IMG/VR virus record: IMGVR_UViG_3300033149_004812
Span: 1 to 28,805 of that record
From: a virus
Reading direction: 5' to 3' (one strand)
DNA: 28,805 nt
Under the pieces are notes generated by a model, which did no database searches, was not told the DNA's origin, and saw nothing but the letters and a program-made list of their open reading frames with translations. Shown one piece after another: positions 1-5,367 of the stretch (its first letter is position 1; every line of letters starts with the position of its first letter). Both the position numbers and the translations under genes were made by a program.

Positions 1-91
1 CATTTGTAAATTTATTAGTTGTTCCTACAAATTCCATACTTACTTGTTCAAATATCTTATCTCCTTTTAAATCTTCTAATAAATCCTTCAT
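1..91 (-). CDS. Unidentified protein, 5' part only
   Basis: An open frame starts at an ATG at 91-89 and runs off the left window edge, giving about 30 residues beginning MKDLLEDLKGDKIFEQ. Its ATG overlaps the TGA stop of the upstream nuclease gene in an ATGA arrangement, the same translational coupling used repeatedly in this operon, and this is the main reason to believe it. The visible part is too short to assign a family. Its position right after a RecB/Cas4-like nuclease suggests the replication and recombination operon continues to the left. Confidence 0.55.
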   Translation of the reverse strand, partial: MKDLLEDLKGDKIFEQVSMEFVGTTNKFTN

Positions 92-810
92 TTTTTATTT
101 TCAATATAATGTTTTACTACTTTTGCTGCATCTTCTTCCATGTAATCCAACTTAATTCTTTTTCCTGGAGAATCTTTTGCTAAATGTAATAATTCTAAAC
201 TATCAATCTCATAATCTGGAAATACAGTTCTAATAAAATATCCATAAACACTTAGTTGTAGCTGATAATGCATTTCTTTACAATCATCTAAATGTTCTAT
301 TGGAGCATAACACATTTTACAACCAAAAGCTGTTCTTGGAATAGTTTTACAAGTTTTATGATCAACTATCTTAATTAATTTTGGATTATCTTTATGGACC
401 ATAATTAAATCTGCAGTTCCACATAATTTAGATTCTTCATGGAATACTCTCATTTCAGGGATTGCAATAATCCATCCTTCTTCTTTTAATTGATCTATTA
501 ATCTTATTCCTTCCATTAATTGAGGTTCTATGTGATTTACATCTATTGCATGCCCCATACAATGTAATTCTAATAATCTATGTATATAAGTTCCCCAAGG
601 AGCTGATACACTCCATTCACATAATAGTTTTGCTTTCTTGAAGTAATTTCCCCTTGACATTTTAGTAGAAATTAATTCAGCATTAAATTCTTCATGGTAT
701 TTTTTTAGGAATGTTGTTACACTCAAATATTGAATTTCTTCTATCCAATATTCATGTGGTTCTTCCAGAAATTTTATCTTATTGTGCATTGATTTTAATT
801 CTTCACTCAT
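88..810 (-). CDS. PD-(D/E)XK nuclease, RecB/Cas4-like
   Basis: Predicted viral nuclease of the PD-(D/E)XK superfamily, 240 aa. Visible motifs in order: an N-terminal SVTTFL segment (about residues 30-35) typical of phage nucleases of this group; GTYIHRLLE (73-81) with the His and Glu of the first motif; GTADLI with Asp134; IVDHKT with Asp150 and Lys152, the D-x-K core; and QLQLSVYGY (183-191), matching the QxxxY motif of RecB-like exonucleases. The likely role is DNA end resection or processing during viral replication or recombination, acting together with the Sak3 annealing protein encoded at 7335-8024. The start lies inside the end of the upstream 54-aa gene and the stop forms an ATGA overlap with the next gene, so it sits in a tight operon. 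The superfamily is secure; exonuclease versus endonuclease is not resolved. Confidence 0.85.
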   Translation of the reverse strand: MSEELKSMHNKIKFLEEPHEYWIEEIQYLSVTTFLKKYHEEFNAELISTKMSRGNYFKKAKLLCEWSVSAPWGTYIHRLLELHCMGHAIDVNHIEPQLMEGIRLIDQLKEEGWIIAIPEMRVFHEESKLCGTADLIMVHKDNPKLIKIVDHKTCKTIPRTAFGCKMCYAPIEHLDDCKEMHYQLQLSVYGYFIRTVFPDYEIDSLELLHLAKDSPGKRIKLDYMEEDAAKVVKHYIENKK

Positions 811-967
811 TTTTCTTAATTATAGTTATTTTTTCAGGATCTAATAACCTGTAACTCTTTTTATTTTTTTCAACATAAGCATTTCCATATAAACTTAGAT
901 CTATTTTTTGTAGATTTTCAAATTCTTCTTTTGATACTTCATGGCTGTTTTTATTCAGATATTTCAT
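803..967 (-). CDS. Small unidentified protein, 54 aa
   Basis: A 54-residue frame (MKYLNKNSHEVSKEEF...) ending KITIIKKNE. Its ATG (967-965) overlaps the stop of the upstream 55-aa gene as ATGA, and its own stop lies 8 bases inside the nuclease gene. Coupling at both ends makes it a convincing real gene despite its size. The protein is Lys/Glu-rich and soluble, with no Cys, membrane segment or recognisable motif. No function can be given. Confidence 0.6.
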   Translation of the reverse strand: MKYLNKNSHEVSKEEFENLQKIDLSLYGNAYVEKNKKSYRLLDPEKITIIKKNE

Positions 968-1131
968 AGTTCTTCAGTAATTCTTATTCCAAATTTTATA
1001 AATAATATAGTTACTCCTTTTTCAGTATAATCTGATTTAAGTATTTTATAATACTTAAAAAAATTCCATTTCCAATCTCTAAATACTTCTGTATCTATGG
1101 CTACAAATGGTTCTATTGCTTCATAACTCAT
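964..1131 (-). CDS. Small unidentified protein, 55 aa
   Basis: A 55-residue protein starting MSYEAIEPFVAIDTEVF. The frame is open further upstream, but ATG 1131-1129 is preferred because the longer version would overlap the YopX gene by about 50 bases for no reason, whereas this start gives an 11-base overlap. It has an aromatic stretch (DWKWNFFKYYKIL) and ends ITEEL. Its stop overlaps the next ATG as ATGA. Family not recognised. Confidence 0.6.
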   Translation of the reverse strand: MSYEAIEPFVAIDTEVFRDWKWNFFKYYKILKSDYTEKGVTILFIKFGIRITEEL

Positions 1132-1573
1132 TTTGTTTCTCCAGTAATTTTTTATCTTCATAAATATTTCCAATTACTTTAAATAAAGAAGTTTTACTTA
1201 AATTAGATTCAACAAAAACATTAGTTAATGGTTCAACTAATTCTTCCCTATCTTTTTTCAAAATATATTCGCTACTTTCATATATAGGTATAGTTTCCCA
1301 CATTCCAAACTTATATCTTATAAAACTTCTACTAAAAGTATTATCTTCGTGAGAATATTTAATAATATCTCCTTCATAAATCTCTTTATTGTTCTTATCT
1401 TTAAGTTCGATATACATTCCTACAGATTCAGGAATCACTTCAATGTCTCCATAAGTTTTATCTTTATTATTTATAGTTATCCAATATCTATCATCTGCTG
1501 TTTTGAAAAAATAACCGTAAACCCATTCATCATTATCTTTTCTTATACCTCTAAATTTTATTTCTCTACTCAT
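1121..1573 (-). CDS. yopX: YopX family protein
   Basis: A 150-aa protein matching the YopX family common in tailed phages. The N-terminus MSREIKFRGIRKDNDEWVYG is the family signature (REIKFRG followed by WVYGYF), then VGMYIELKDKNNKEIYEGDII in the middle and VIGNIYEDKKLLE near the end, all in the expected order and total length. I place the start at ATG 1573-1571; the frame is open about 20 codons further up, but those codons run into the upstream gene and the family begins at this Met. YopX proteins usually sit in early or accessory regions of phage genomes and their biochemical role is unknown. It lies in the operon driven from the leader at 1815-1871, directly after the 82-aa gene. Confidence 0.88.
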   Translation of the reverse strand: MSREIKFRGIRKDNDEWVYGYFFKTADDRYWITINNKDKTYGDIEVIPESVGMYIELKDKNNKEIYEGDIIKYSHEDNTFSRSFIRYKFGMWETIPIYESSEYILKKDREELVEPLTNVFVESNLSKTSLFKVIGNIYEDKKLLEKQNEL

Positions 1574-1814
1574 TTCTACACTCCTCAGCAATTGCTTTAG
1601 TATCAAATCTATTTTTAGGTTTTTTAACATAATCATTCTTAATCATGTAACCTAAACATTCAAGCACTCCCTCAAAAAATTCATATCTAGTTTCAACTTC
1701 CTTTTTAGTAAGTCCTGCTGCAACATGAGTATAATCACCAAATTTTATAGTAATATCCCATGTATCATTCTTTTCATAATATTTTTTATTTAATGTATAT
1801 AATTCTTTTTCCAT
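1566..1814 (-). CDS. 82-aa protein, first gene of a leader-controlled operon
   Basis: A soluble 82-residue protein (MEKELYTLNKKYYEKNDTWD...), rich in Lys, Glu and Tyr, with no family recognised. A beta-like start (WDITIKFGDYTHVAAGL) followed by helical stretches suggests a small alpha/beta fold. Its importance is positional: it is the first gene after promoter/leader copy 1, whose ribosome-binding site GGTGGTTTAATT lies right before the ATG, and it shares the opening ATGGAAAA with the genes at 3879 and 8163. The 3' end overlaps the YopX start by 8 bases. The three proteins led by this module do not otherwise resemble one another, so what is conserved is the control, not the product. Confidence 0.7.
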   Translation of the reverse strand: MEKELYTLNKKYYEKNDTWDITIKFGDYTHVAAGLTKKEVETRYEFFEGVLECLGYMIKNDYVKKPKNRFDTKAIAEECRNE

Positions 1815-1871
1815 AATTAAACCACCTTTGTAATTTATATCTATTTTTGTTTATATATAAACCTTTGTATT
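1815..1871 (-). promoter_or_regulatory. Archaeal-type promoter and 5' leader, copy 1
   Basis: Read on the minus strand: AAATACAAAGG, then TATA box TTTATATATAA (1861-1851), about 20 bases of AT-rich spacer, then TTACAAAGGTGGTTTAATT and the ATG at 1814. TATA centre to ATG is 42 bases, predicting transcription to start near 1831, just before the GGTGG ribosome-binding site. It is nearly identical to 3880-3937 and 8164-8220 in the TATA block and the leader block. The box lies inside the last codons of the upstream 81-aa gene. Confidence 0.8.
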
Positions 1872-2096
1872 TAATATAGGTTCATCTTCATTATCTAAGA
1901 ATTTTATTGGGAATTCTACCTTAGAAAATTTAATATTGTTTCCACAATAAACACATTCTTTATTTGTTTTATTAATAATATCAAAGAATTGTTCATAGAT
2001 TCCTTTACTGTCAGAGTTAGTATCAATGTTCCTTAAAGGTATTGATAAATTCCTATTACAAATGCCACAACGATAAAGATATAAAAAATCTGTCAT
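1851..2096 (-). CDS. Small zinc-ribbon-like protein, 81 aa
   Basis: An 81-residue protein with two CxxC knuckles, CGIC at residues 10-13 and CVYC at 48-51, as in small zinc ribbons that bind nucleic acid or stabilise a fold. The spacing of about 34 residues is wide but acceptable. No exact family is recognised. The end of the gene is unusual: the codons for the final KVYI and the stop are the TATA box TTTATATATAA of promoter copy 1, so coding and promoter functions are superimposed. It lies downstream of the candidate structured RNA at 2105-2407 and could be expressed by read-through from that transcript. Confidence 0.68.
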   Translation of the reverse strand: MTDFLYLYRCGICNRNLSIPLRNIDTNSDSKGIYEQFFDIINKTNKECVYCGNNIKFSKVEFPIKFLDNEDEPILNTKVYI

Positions 2097-2104
2097 AATA
2101 AAAT

Positions 2105-2407
2105 TACATTTTTAGAATTTTTAAATTTATGTTTTAATTTCAGAATTAGTTTTTTGACAAAAGAAGTGAATGGAGTTTTAATTCCAGTTCCAGATGATCA
2201 ATCCAAAACCGAACTTCAAACCCAGTTGCTAAACCTAAATATGTTCTGGTTTTAACACCTTTACATATTTACCTTAATATAAATATTAAGACTCGTGGGT
2301 GAGATTTCCTGCATCTATAGTAGCTTAATTTAGGAAAAATAAACACTCCTTTCGACCTCAACTTAAATAAACCATTAAACCGAAGTAGAATAGCTCAAGT
2401 GCCAAGA
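2105..2407 (-). ncRNA. Candidate structured non-coding RNA, about 300 nt
   Basis: No frame of useful length exists here on either strand. The region is less AT-biased than its surroundings and contains paired elements: inverted arms 2236-2244 and 2263-2271 (9 bp perfect); 2205-2214 with 2243-2253 (10 bp with one bulged base); and 2273-2280 with 2283-2290 (8 bp). The second pairing overlaps the first, so they form either a pseudoknot or alternative folds. A TATA box at 2437-2429 predicts a start near 2407. I checked for tRNA, RNase P and SRP RNA signatures and found none that fit. The 3' end is not defined; no clear terminator follows. An untranslated leader for the 81-aa gene is the main alternative. 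Confidence 0.45.
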
Positions 2408-2428
2408 TATTAAATTCACATTTTTAAT

Positions 2429-2447
2429 ATTTATAAACTTATGTATT
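2429..2447 (-). promoter_or_regulatory. TATA promoter for the 2105-2407 RNA
   Basis: Minus-strand AAATACATAAG followed by TTTATAAATATTAAA. The AAATACA element plus TATA box matches the pattern at the three leaders and at 20057 and 22651. It overlaps the stop codon of the upstream 108-aa gene. Expected start is about 26 bases downstream, near 2407. Confidence 0.6.
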
Positions 2448-2765
2448 TGCTTCTATTTTACTATCAGGATATTCATTACAAGCTTCTAATACTGCTTCTA
2501 CAAAAAGAACAAAATGTTCATACATTCCCCAACCATTTGGAGCATTAAATTCTTTAAACTTTTCGGGATTAGAGTTTAATCTTCCTAATCCTCCATTTAA
2601 TTTACCAATAATATCTCTTGCATAAATATAATTATTTTCTTTAGGTCTCCATAAAACTTCATATATTCCTGCTTCATCCGCCATTTTAGTTAAATTATGA
2701 GTAATATTTTTAGAGAATACTTCAGTATTGCAGCATCTACAATTTAAATCAAAATCTAATCCCAT
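2439..2765 (-). CDS. Conserved viral protein of unknown function, 108 aa
   Basis: A 108-residue protein resembling a family of hypothetical proteins I recall from many tailed phages: an N-terminal Cys-rich motif (LNCRCCNTEVF, Cys9, Cys11 and Cys12), then ITHNLTKMADEAGIYEVLWRP, then KLNGGLGRLNSNPEKFKEF, then APNGWGMYEHFVLFVEAVLEAC with a terminal YPDSKIE. The His/Asn-containing THNL segment and the NGWGxYEH block are the parts I regard as characteristic. The function of the family is unknown; the Cys cluster may bind a metal. It is followed immediately by the promoter of the structured RNA. Confidence 0.75.
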   Translation of the reverse strand: MGLDFDLNCRCCNTEVFSKNITHNLTKMADEAGIYEVLWRPKENNYIYARDIIGKLNGGLGRLNSNPEKFKEFNAPNGWGMYEHFVLFVEAVLEACNEYPDSKIEANT

Positions 2766-2766
2766 T

Positions 2767-2970
2767 TTATTCTAACACACCTTCAGCCATTAATTTATTT
2801 CCATCTAACCAAACTTTTGAAATAACTCCTAATTTTTCTGGAAGTTTAGATTCTGTAACTGAAACAGTCCTATCATATATTGGTTTTCCTATTGCTTTTT
2901 TCATATCTTCTTTTGATATGTTTTCTGATTCATCGAGAATCCTTAATACCATTGTAATTTTTTTATTCAT
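2767..2970 (-). CDS. Small unidentified protein, 67 aa
   Basis: A 67-residue protein (MNKKITMVLRILDESENISKED...) with a helical N-terminal half and a beta-hairpin-like end (LGVISKVWLDGNKLMAEGVLE). The end slightly resembles strand pairs in prohead-protease-type beta barrels, but it is too short to claim homology. Its ATG overlaps the stop of the upstream 92-aa gene as ATGA and its stop is one base from the next gene, so it belongs to the same polycistronic unit. Confidence 0.6.
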   Translation of the reverse strand: MNKKITMVLRILDESENISKEDMKKAIGKPIYDRTVSVTESKLPEKLGVISKVWLDGNKLMAEGVLE

Positions 2971-3245
2971 TTTTCTTTTGGAAGGGTTGCCAGGGAAACT
3001 TTTTCTTTTAGTTCCTCTATCTCTTTCAACATCAATTGTTGATTCTGAACTATCATTGGTAATACTTCACCTAATCTTCTAGTTAAAGGATCAATATTTT
3101 TTAATGTTTCTTTTGCTACATCTATTGTATTTGTTGCATTTAAATTAAGTTGCATAAAATCATTTCCTAACTGCATAATAACAGTTTGATTATTATTAGC
3201 CAATCTTTTTAACATATCTAATTCTACTCTAATTTCTTGATCCAT
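2967..3245 (-). CDS. Coiled-coil protein, 92 aa
   Basis: A 92-residue, almost entirely helical protein. Hydrophobic residues recur with heptad-like spacing from about residue 5 to 85 (VELDMLKRL, VIMQLGNDFMQL, MIVQNQQLMLKEIEELKEKV). No Cys and no membrane segment. Such small coiled-coil proteins in phage early regions are often adaptors or inhibitors, but nothing specific can be said. Coupled to the following gene by an ATGA overlap. Confidence 0.62.
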   Translation of the reverse strand: MDQEIRVELDMLKRLANNNQTVIMQLGNDFMQLNLNATNTIDVAKETLKNIDPLTRRLGEVLPMIVQNQQLMLKEIEELKEKVSLATLPKEK

Positions 3246-3247
3246 TT

Positions 3248-3490
3248 TTATAATCCAACCCCATCAATAATTAATTGAATATCATCTTGTATTGTATCTA
3301 AATCATCATTTAAAGTATCAAGTACATTTTCTTCTTCTTCAAATTTATCAATTTTTTCAGAGTTTTCATTCCTTTCTCTTTCAATATCACATCTATTTAC
3401 CACTTCTTCAGAAATATCACTAATTGTATTTCTAAAAAGTGTTATTTGTTTTTTGATTTCTCTTAAACTTTTTTTTTCACTATTTTTCAT
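3248..3490 (-). CDS. Acidic coiled-coil protein, 80 aa
   Basis: An 80-residue helical protein: a Lys/Arg-rich start (MKNSEKKSLREIKKQI), then a strongly acidic second half (EKIDKFEEEENVLDTLNDDLDTIQDD). Probable coiled coil. Two bases separate it from the next gene. It forms a run of tiny helical proteins with its neighbours at 2967-3245 and 3492-3698. Function unknown. Confidence 0.6.
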   Translation of the reverse strand: MKNSEKKSLREIKKQITLFRNTISDISEEVVNRCDIERERNENSEKIDKFEEEENVLDTLNDDLDTIQDDIQLIIDGVGL

Positions 3491-3491
3491 T

Positions 3492-3698
3492 TTAATATTG
3501 TGGAAGTTTTAAATTCTTCCAAATTTTATTCATATCTTTTATAATTAAATTTAATTTTCTAGTTGATTTTACATTAACTATTTTATATATATAACTCTCC
3601 ATTGCATCAGCATCAATAGCAGATGCTTTTTCAGATGCAGCATATATTAATTGATTTGTTTCTATTTTATTATAAAATAATCTAGTTTTTCTTATCAT
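3492..3698 (-). CDS. Small basic protein, 68 aa
   Basis: A 68-residue basic protein (MIRKTRLFYNKIETNQLIYAASEKASAID...), with Lys/Arg at both ends and an acidic patch in the middle. Helical and soluble, no recognised domain. It lies one base downstream of the 59-aa membrane protein gene and is probably translated by coupling from it. Confidence 0.55.
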   Translation of the reverse strand: MIRKTRLFYNKIETNQLIYAASEKASAIDADAMESYIYKIVNVKSTRKLNLIIKDMNKIWKNLKLPQY

Positions 3699-3699
3699 T

Positions 3700-3879
3700 T
3701 TAAATCAAACTCCAAATCATTGTTCCAATACTTCCTATACTACATAAAGTATTAATATAAATGTTTGTCATAAAAAATACAAACCCTTTTTTTGCATTCC
3801 TCTTGAATACAACCTTAAATCTCTGTTTCCCTATCTCTAATAAATAAGGAGTAATATCGTTTTCATAATACTTTTCCAT
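3700..3879 (-). CDS. Small membrane protein, 59 aa, leader-controlled
   Basis: Starts MEKYYENDITPYLLEIGKQR at ATG 3879-3877. The frame is open about 44 codons further up, but those codons cover the promoter and leader, so they are excluded. A basic stretch (FKVVFKRNAKKG) is followed by a hydrophobic C-terminal segment (GFVFFMTNIYIN ... IGTMIWSLI) long enough for one transmembrane helix, suggesting a C-terminally anchored peptide facing the cytoplasm. It is the first gene behind promoter/leader copy 2 and lies directly downstream of the candidate antisense RNA. Small anchored proteins in this setting can modify the host membrane or exclude other viruses; that is a guess. Confidence 0.62.
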   Translation of the reverse strand: MEKYYENDITPYLLEIGKQRFKVVFKRNAKKGFVFFMTNIYINTLCSIGSIGTMIWSLI

Positions 3880-3937
3880 TGTTAAACCACCTTGTAAATA
3901 TATAATATATTTACTTATATATAAACCTTTGTATTTA
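3880..3937 (-). promoter_or_regulatory. Archaeal-type promoter and 5' leader, copy 2
   Basis: Minus strand: AAATACAAAGG, TATA box TTTATATATAA (3925-3915), spacer, then TTTACAAGGTGGTTTAACA and the ATG at 3879. TATA centre to ATG is 41 bases, as in the other two copies. The spacer contains a 9-bp inverted repeat (GTAAATATA and TATATTTAC) ending just before the predicted start site near 3894. Ribosome-binding site GGTGG at 3891-3887. This copy matches the candidate antisense RNA over 12 contiguous bases. Confidence 0.82.
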
Positions 3938-4022
3938 GAGAATATTATTATAATTGTTTTGGAATTTATGTTGTTAAAATAAGTCTTATAAAATCTTGCT
4001 GTGAAGCTCATTTATAAGATTA

Positions 4023-4093
4023 ATACAGAGTTCTATCTAAACGGTGGTTTAACATAGAAACAAATTTTAGAACAAAAATGTTGTCTCTGTATA
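4023..4093 (-). ncRNA. Candidate antisense RNA against GGTGG leaders, about 70 nt
   Basis: The ends are closed by a perfect 8-bp stem (AUACAGAG at 4092-4085 with CUCUGUAU at 4030-4023). Inside are a short AACA/UGUU hairpin and a long one at 4061-4030 of about 13 bp with a CACC loop. The 5' side and loop of the long hairpin read 5'-GUUAAACCACC (4053-4043), the exact complement of GGUGGUUUAAC in leader copies 2 and 3, and of copy 1 with one G-U pair. The predicted transcription start from the TATA box at 4124-4115 falls at the first base of the closing stem. No frame is encoded. It is not a tRNA: arms and loops do not fit. The 3' end is inferred from the stem only. Confidence 0.6.
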
Positions 4094-4114
4094 GTAAAGT
4101 ATATATGTAAGTTA

Positions 4115-4130
4115 CTTTATAAAGTTATTT
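4115..4130 (-). promoter_or_regulatory. TATA promoter of the candidate antisense RNA
   Basis: Minus strand AAATAACTTTATAAAG. The 15-base string AAATAACTTTATAAA also occurs at 18512-18498 in front of the tail-terminator gene. TATA centre near 4119 places the start at about 4093, at the base of the RNA's closing stem. The box overlaps the last codons of the upstream 89-aa gene. Confidence 0.68.
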
Positions 4131-4398
4131 ATTCAGATTCTGAAACATTTTCAGATTCTGATTCAGATTCGACATTACTAGTATCTTCCTCTGCTTTAAC
4201 TTCATCAAACACTCCATTAAATTCTTCAATCAAACTATTAATTTGATGTAATTTTTCAAGAACATCTTTTTTTTGATTTACTAAATTATCATACTCAGTT
4301 TTAGCATTTGCTAATTGATTATCGTCTAAAGGAGTAATAAGTATTTCTTTTCGGCAAACTATGCCTTCTTCGTTTGTTATTAATGAATTATTTTCCAT
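4129..4398 (-). CDS. Coiled-coil protein with acidic Ser/Glu tail, 89 aa
   Basis: An 89-residue protein with a central helical region (about 27-65, LANAKTEYDNLVNQKKDVLEKLHQINSLIEEF read in pieces) that should form a coiled coil, and a highly acidic C-terminus built from Ser-Glu repeats (SESESE then SESE). Acidic tails of this type mimic DNA or keep small proteins soluble. The DNA encoding the tail is a short imperfect repeat of a TCAGATTC-like unit. No family recognised. Upstream of its ATG there is a TATA-like box near 4440 and a 16-base inverted repeat at 4405-4420. Confidence 0.62.
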   Translation of the reverse strand: MENNSLITNEEGIVCRKEILITPLDDNQLANAKTEYDNLVNQKKDVLEKLHQINSLIEEFNGVFDEVKAEEDTSNVESESESENVSESE

Positions 4399-4517
4399 TG
4401 TAATAAAAATCTGGATTTTTATATTTATAATTGTTTCGGCTTTATAAATAAATAATCCTCTCCTGTATTGCTTTAAAAGGGGTTTTTAAGTAATTCGGAT
4501 TTTTAAAAATCTGCCGT
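4399..4517 (-). other. Intergenic region with inverted repeats and TATA-like box
   Basis: This 119-base gap has no gene. It holds a palindrome GATTTTTAAAAATC at 4498-4511, an imperfect hairpin around the CCCC/GGGG block near 4475-4490 that could act as a terminator for the preceding minus-strand operon, a TATA-like TTATTTATAAAG near 4440, and the inverted repeat AAAAATC-TG-GATTTTT at 4405-4420 just before the next ATG. I read it as an operon boundary. Confidence 0.4.
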
Positions 4518-4667
4518 TTATTGCAATTGATAAAATACTTCTAAAGTTTGTTTTTCTTTATCAAATTGAATTAATTTAATCTCAATAAATATTTTCTTAT
4601 TAAGCCAATCTCTTAAATCACACATTTTAGTAAACTTTTCAGTTTTGTAAATATTATTAGTTATCAT
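4518..4667 (-). CDS. Small unidentified protein, 49 aa
   Basis: A 49-residue frame, MITNNIYKTEKFTKMCDLRD..., ending EVFYQLQ. It has an alternating hydrophobic pattern in the second half (IFIEIKLIQF) suggesting beta strands, and one Cys. It is the last gene before the operon boundary at 4399-4517. Codon use resembles its neighbours. No family recognised. Confidence 0.5.
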   Translation of the reverse strand: MITNNIYKTEKFTKMCDLRDWLNKKIFIEIKLIQFDKEKQTLEVFYQLQ

Positions 4668-4721
4668 CTTTCTTAATTATCCTACTTTTTTCCATTTTGT
4701 TTTAGTTTAAATTATTGTAGA

Positions 4722-4862
4722 TTAATCCTCTCTCAAAATTTTAGAGGTTTCAATATTTTTTAATATTGTTATCTTTTCTTTTTCAGTTATCAAGTATGCT
4801 TCATATAAAGTATACATAGCATTTTTACACTCACTTTTTGTTAAATCAATTTTGTTTGTCAT
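4722..4862 (-). CDS. Small unidentified protein, 46 aa
   Basis: A 46-residue helical frame, MTNKIDLTKSECKNAMYTLY..., ending KILRED. It is separated from the genes on either side by about 20 and 54 bases. The downstream spacer contains CTACAATAATTTA, and CTACAATAATTTA recurs before the 68-aa gene at 5090, so a small shared spacer element may exist. No family recognised. Confidence 0.5.
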   Translation of the reverse strand: MTNKIDLTKSECKNAMYTLYEAYLITEKEKITILKNIETSKILRED

Positions 4863-4883
4863 TTGTCTTATATAATAATTGTA

Positions 4884-5090
4884 CTATTTAAATTCTCCAA
4901 ATATTTCTTTTATTTTATCATCAATTAGATCCCTATCTTTACAAGGAATATTTGAATCATATTCTAACCAATTATTAAATTTAAAAACTGCTTCTCCTAT
5001 TTCATTTTCAATTCTAATTAAATGTAATAATACATTTTCATTTTTTGTGATTTGTTGTCTTATTTCAATTTTTTCTTTTAAATTTTTCAT
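4884..5090 (-). CDS. Small helical protein, 68 aa
   Basis: A 68-residue protein with charged helices (MKNLKEKIEIRQQITKNENV...), a tryptophan-containing middle (FNNWLEYDSNIPCKDRDLID) and an acidic end. A frame of similar length exists on the plus strand of the same DNA, but the minus-strand reading fits the operon, codon use and charge pattern. Function unknown. Confidence 0.55.
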   Translation of the reverse strand: MKNLKEKIEIRQQITKNENVLLHLIRIENEIGEAVFKFNNWLEYDSNIPCKDRDLIDDKIKEIFGEFK

Positions 5091-5109
5091 TTTCTAAATT
5101 ATTGTAGGT

Positions 5110-5367
5110 TTATTTGTTTTTTAATCTCCAAAACATATTTTTCCCCATATCTTCTCTGATCTCCATTTCAACTTTATCTTCTTCAACTAAAATTTCTAAA
5201 TGTTTTTTAACAGAATGGCCTGTGGAGTATATTCCAGCTTCAGTTGATTTTTTTACTAAAAAATTAGTACTTTTCCAATCAGTCTCAACCAATTCTAAAA
5301 CATCTTCAGTTCTATTTCTTTTTGTTATTTTTTTATGTTTGTAACCTTTTTTAACTCCTTTCATCAT
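5110..5367 (-). CDS. Winged-helix DNA-binding protein, 85 aa
   Basis: An 85-residue basic protein with the layout of a winged helix-turn-helix: a Lys/Arg-rich N-terminus (KKGYKHKKITKRNRTE), first helix VLELVETDW, helix-turn-helix around STEAGIYSTGHSVKKHLEILVEEDKV where the second helix would be the recognition helix, then a wing ending MFWRLKNK. Likely a transcriptional regulator of viral or host genes. Two ATGs lie in tandem at 5367 and 5364; either overlaps the stop of the upstream DUF2829-like gene. The fold is inferred from pattern only. Confidence 0.6.
   Translation of the reverse strand: MMKGVKKGYKHKKITKRNRTEDVLELVETDWKSTNFLVKKSTEAGIYSTGHSVKKHLEILVEEDKVEMEIREDMGKNMFWRLKNK

Noticed and set aside
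2204-2240. tRNA-like T-arm (CTGGG-TTTGAAG-TTCGG on the minus strand)
   Set aside because: The stem depends on several G-T pairs, no complementary acceptor strand or anticodon arm is found, and the region is better explained by the longer pairings of the candidate RNA.
2105-2407. RNase P RNA or SRP RNA
   Set aside because: The GAGGAAAGUC and ACAGAA cores of RNase P and the SRP domain IV loop are not present; GAGGTCGAAAGG and CCAGAACAT are only superficial look-alikes.
4023-4093. A tRNA gene, because of size and closed 8-bp stem
   Set aside because: The internal hairpins do not fit D, anticodon and T arms, there is no T-loop consensus and no CCA-compatible discriminator layout.
4657-4695. A 12-codon frame upstream of the 49-aa gene
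   Set aside because: Too short to support; it may only be spacer, even though its stop overlaps the next start.
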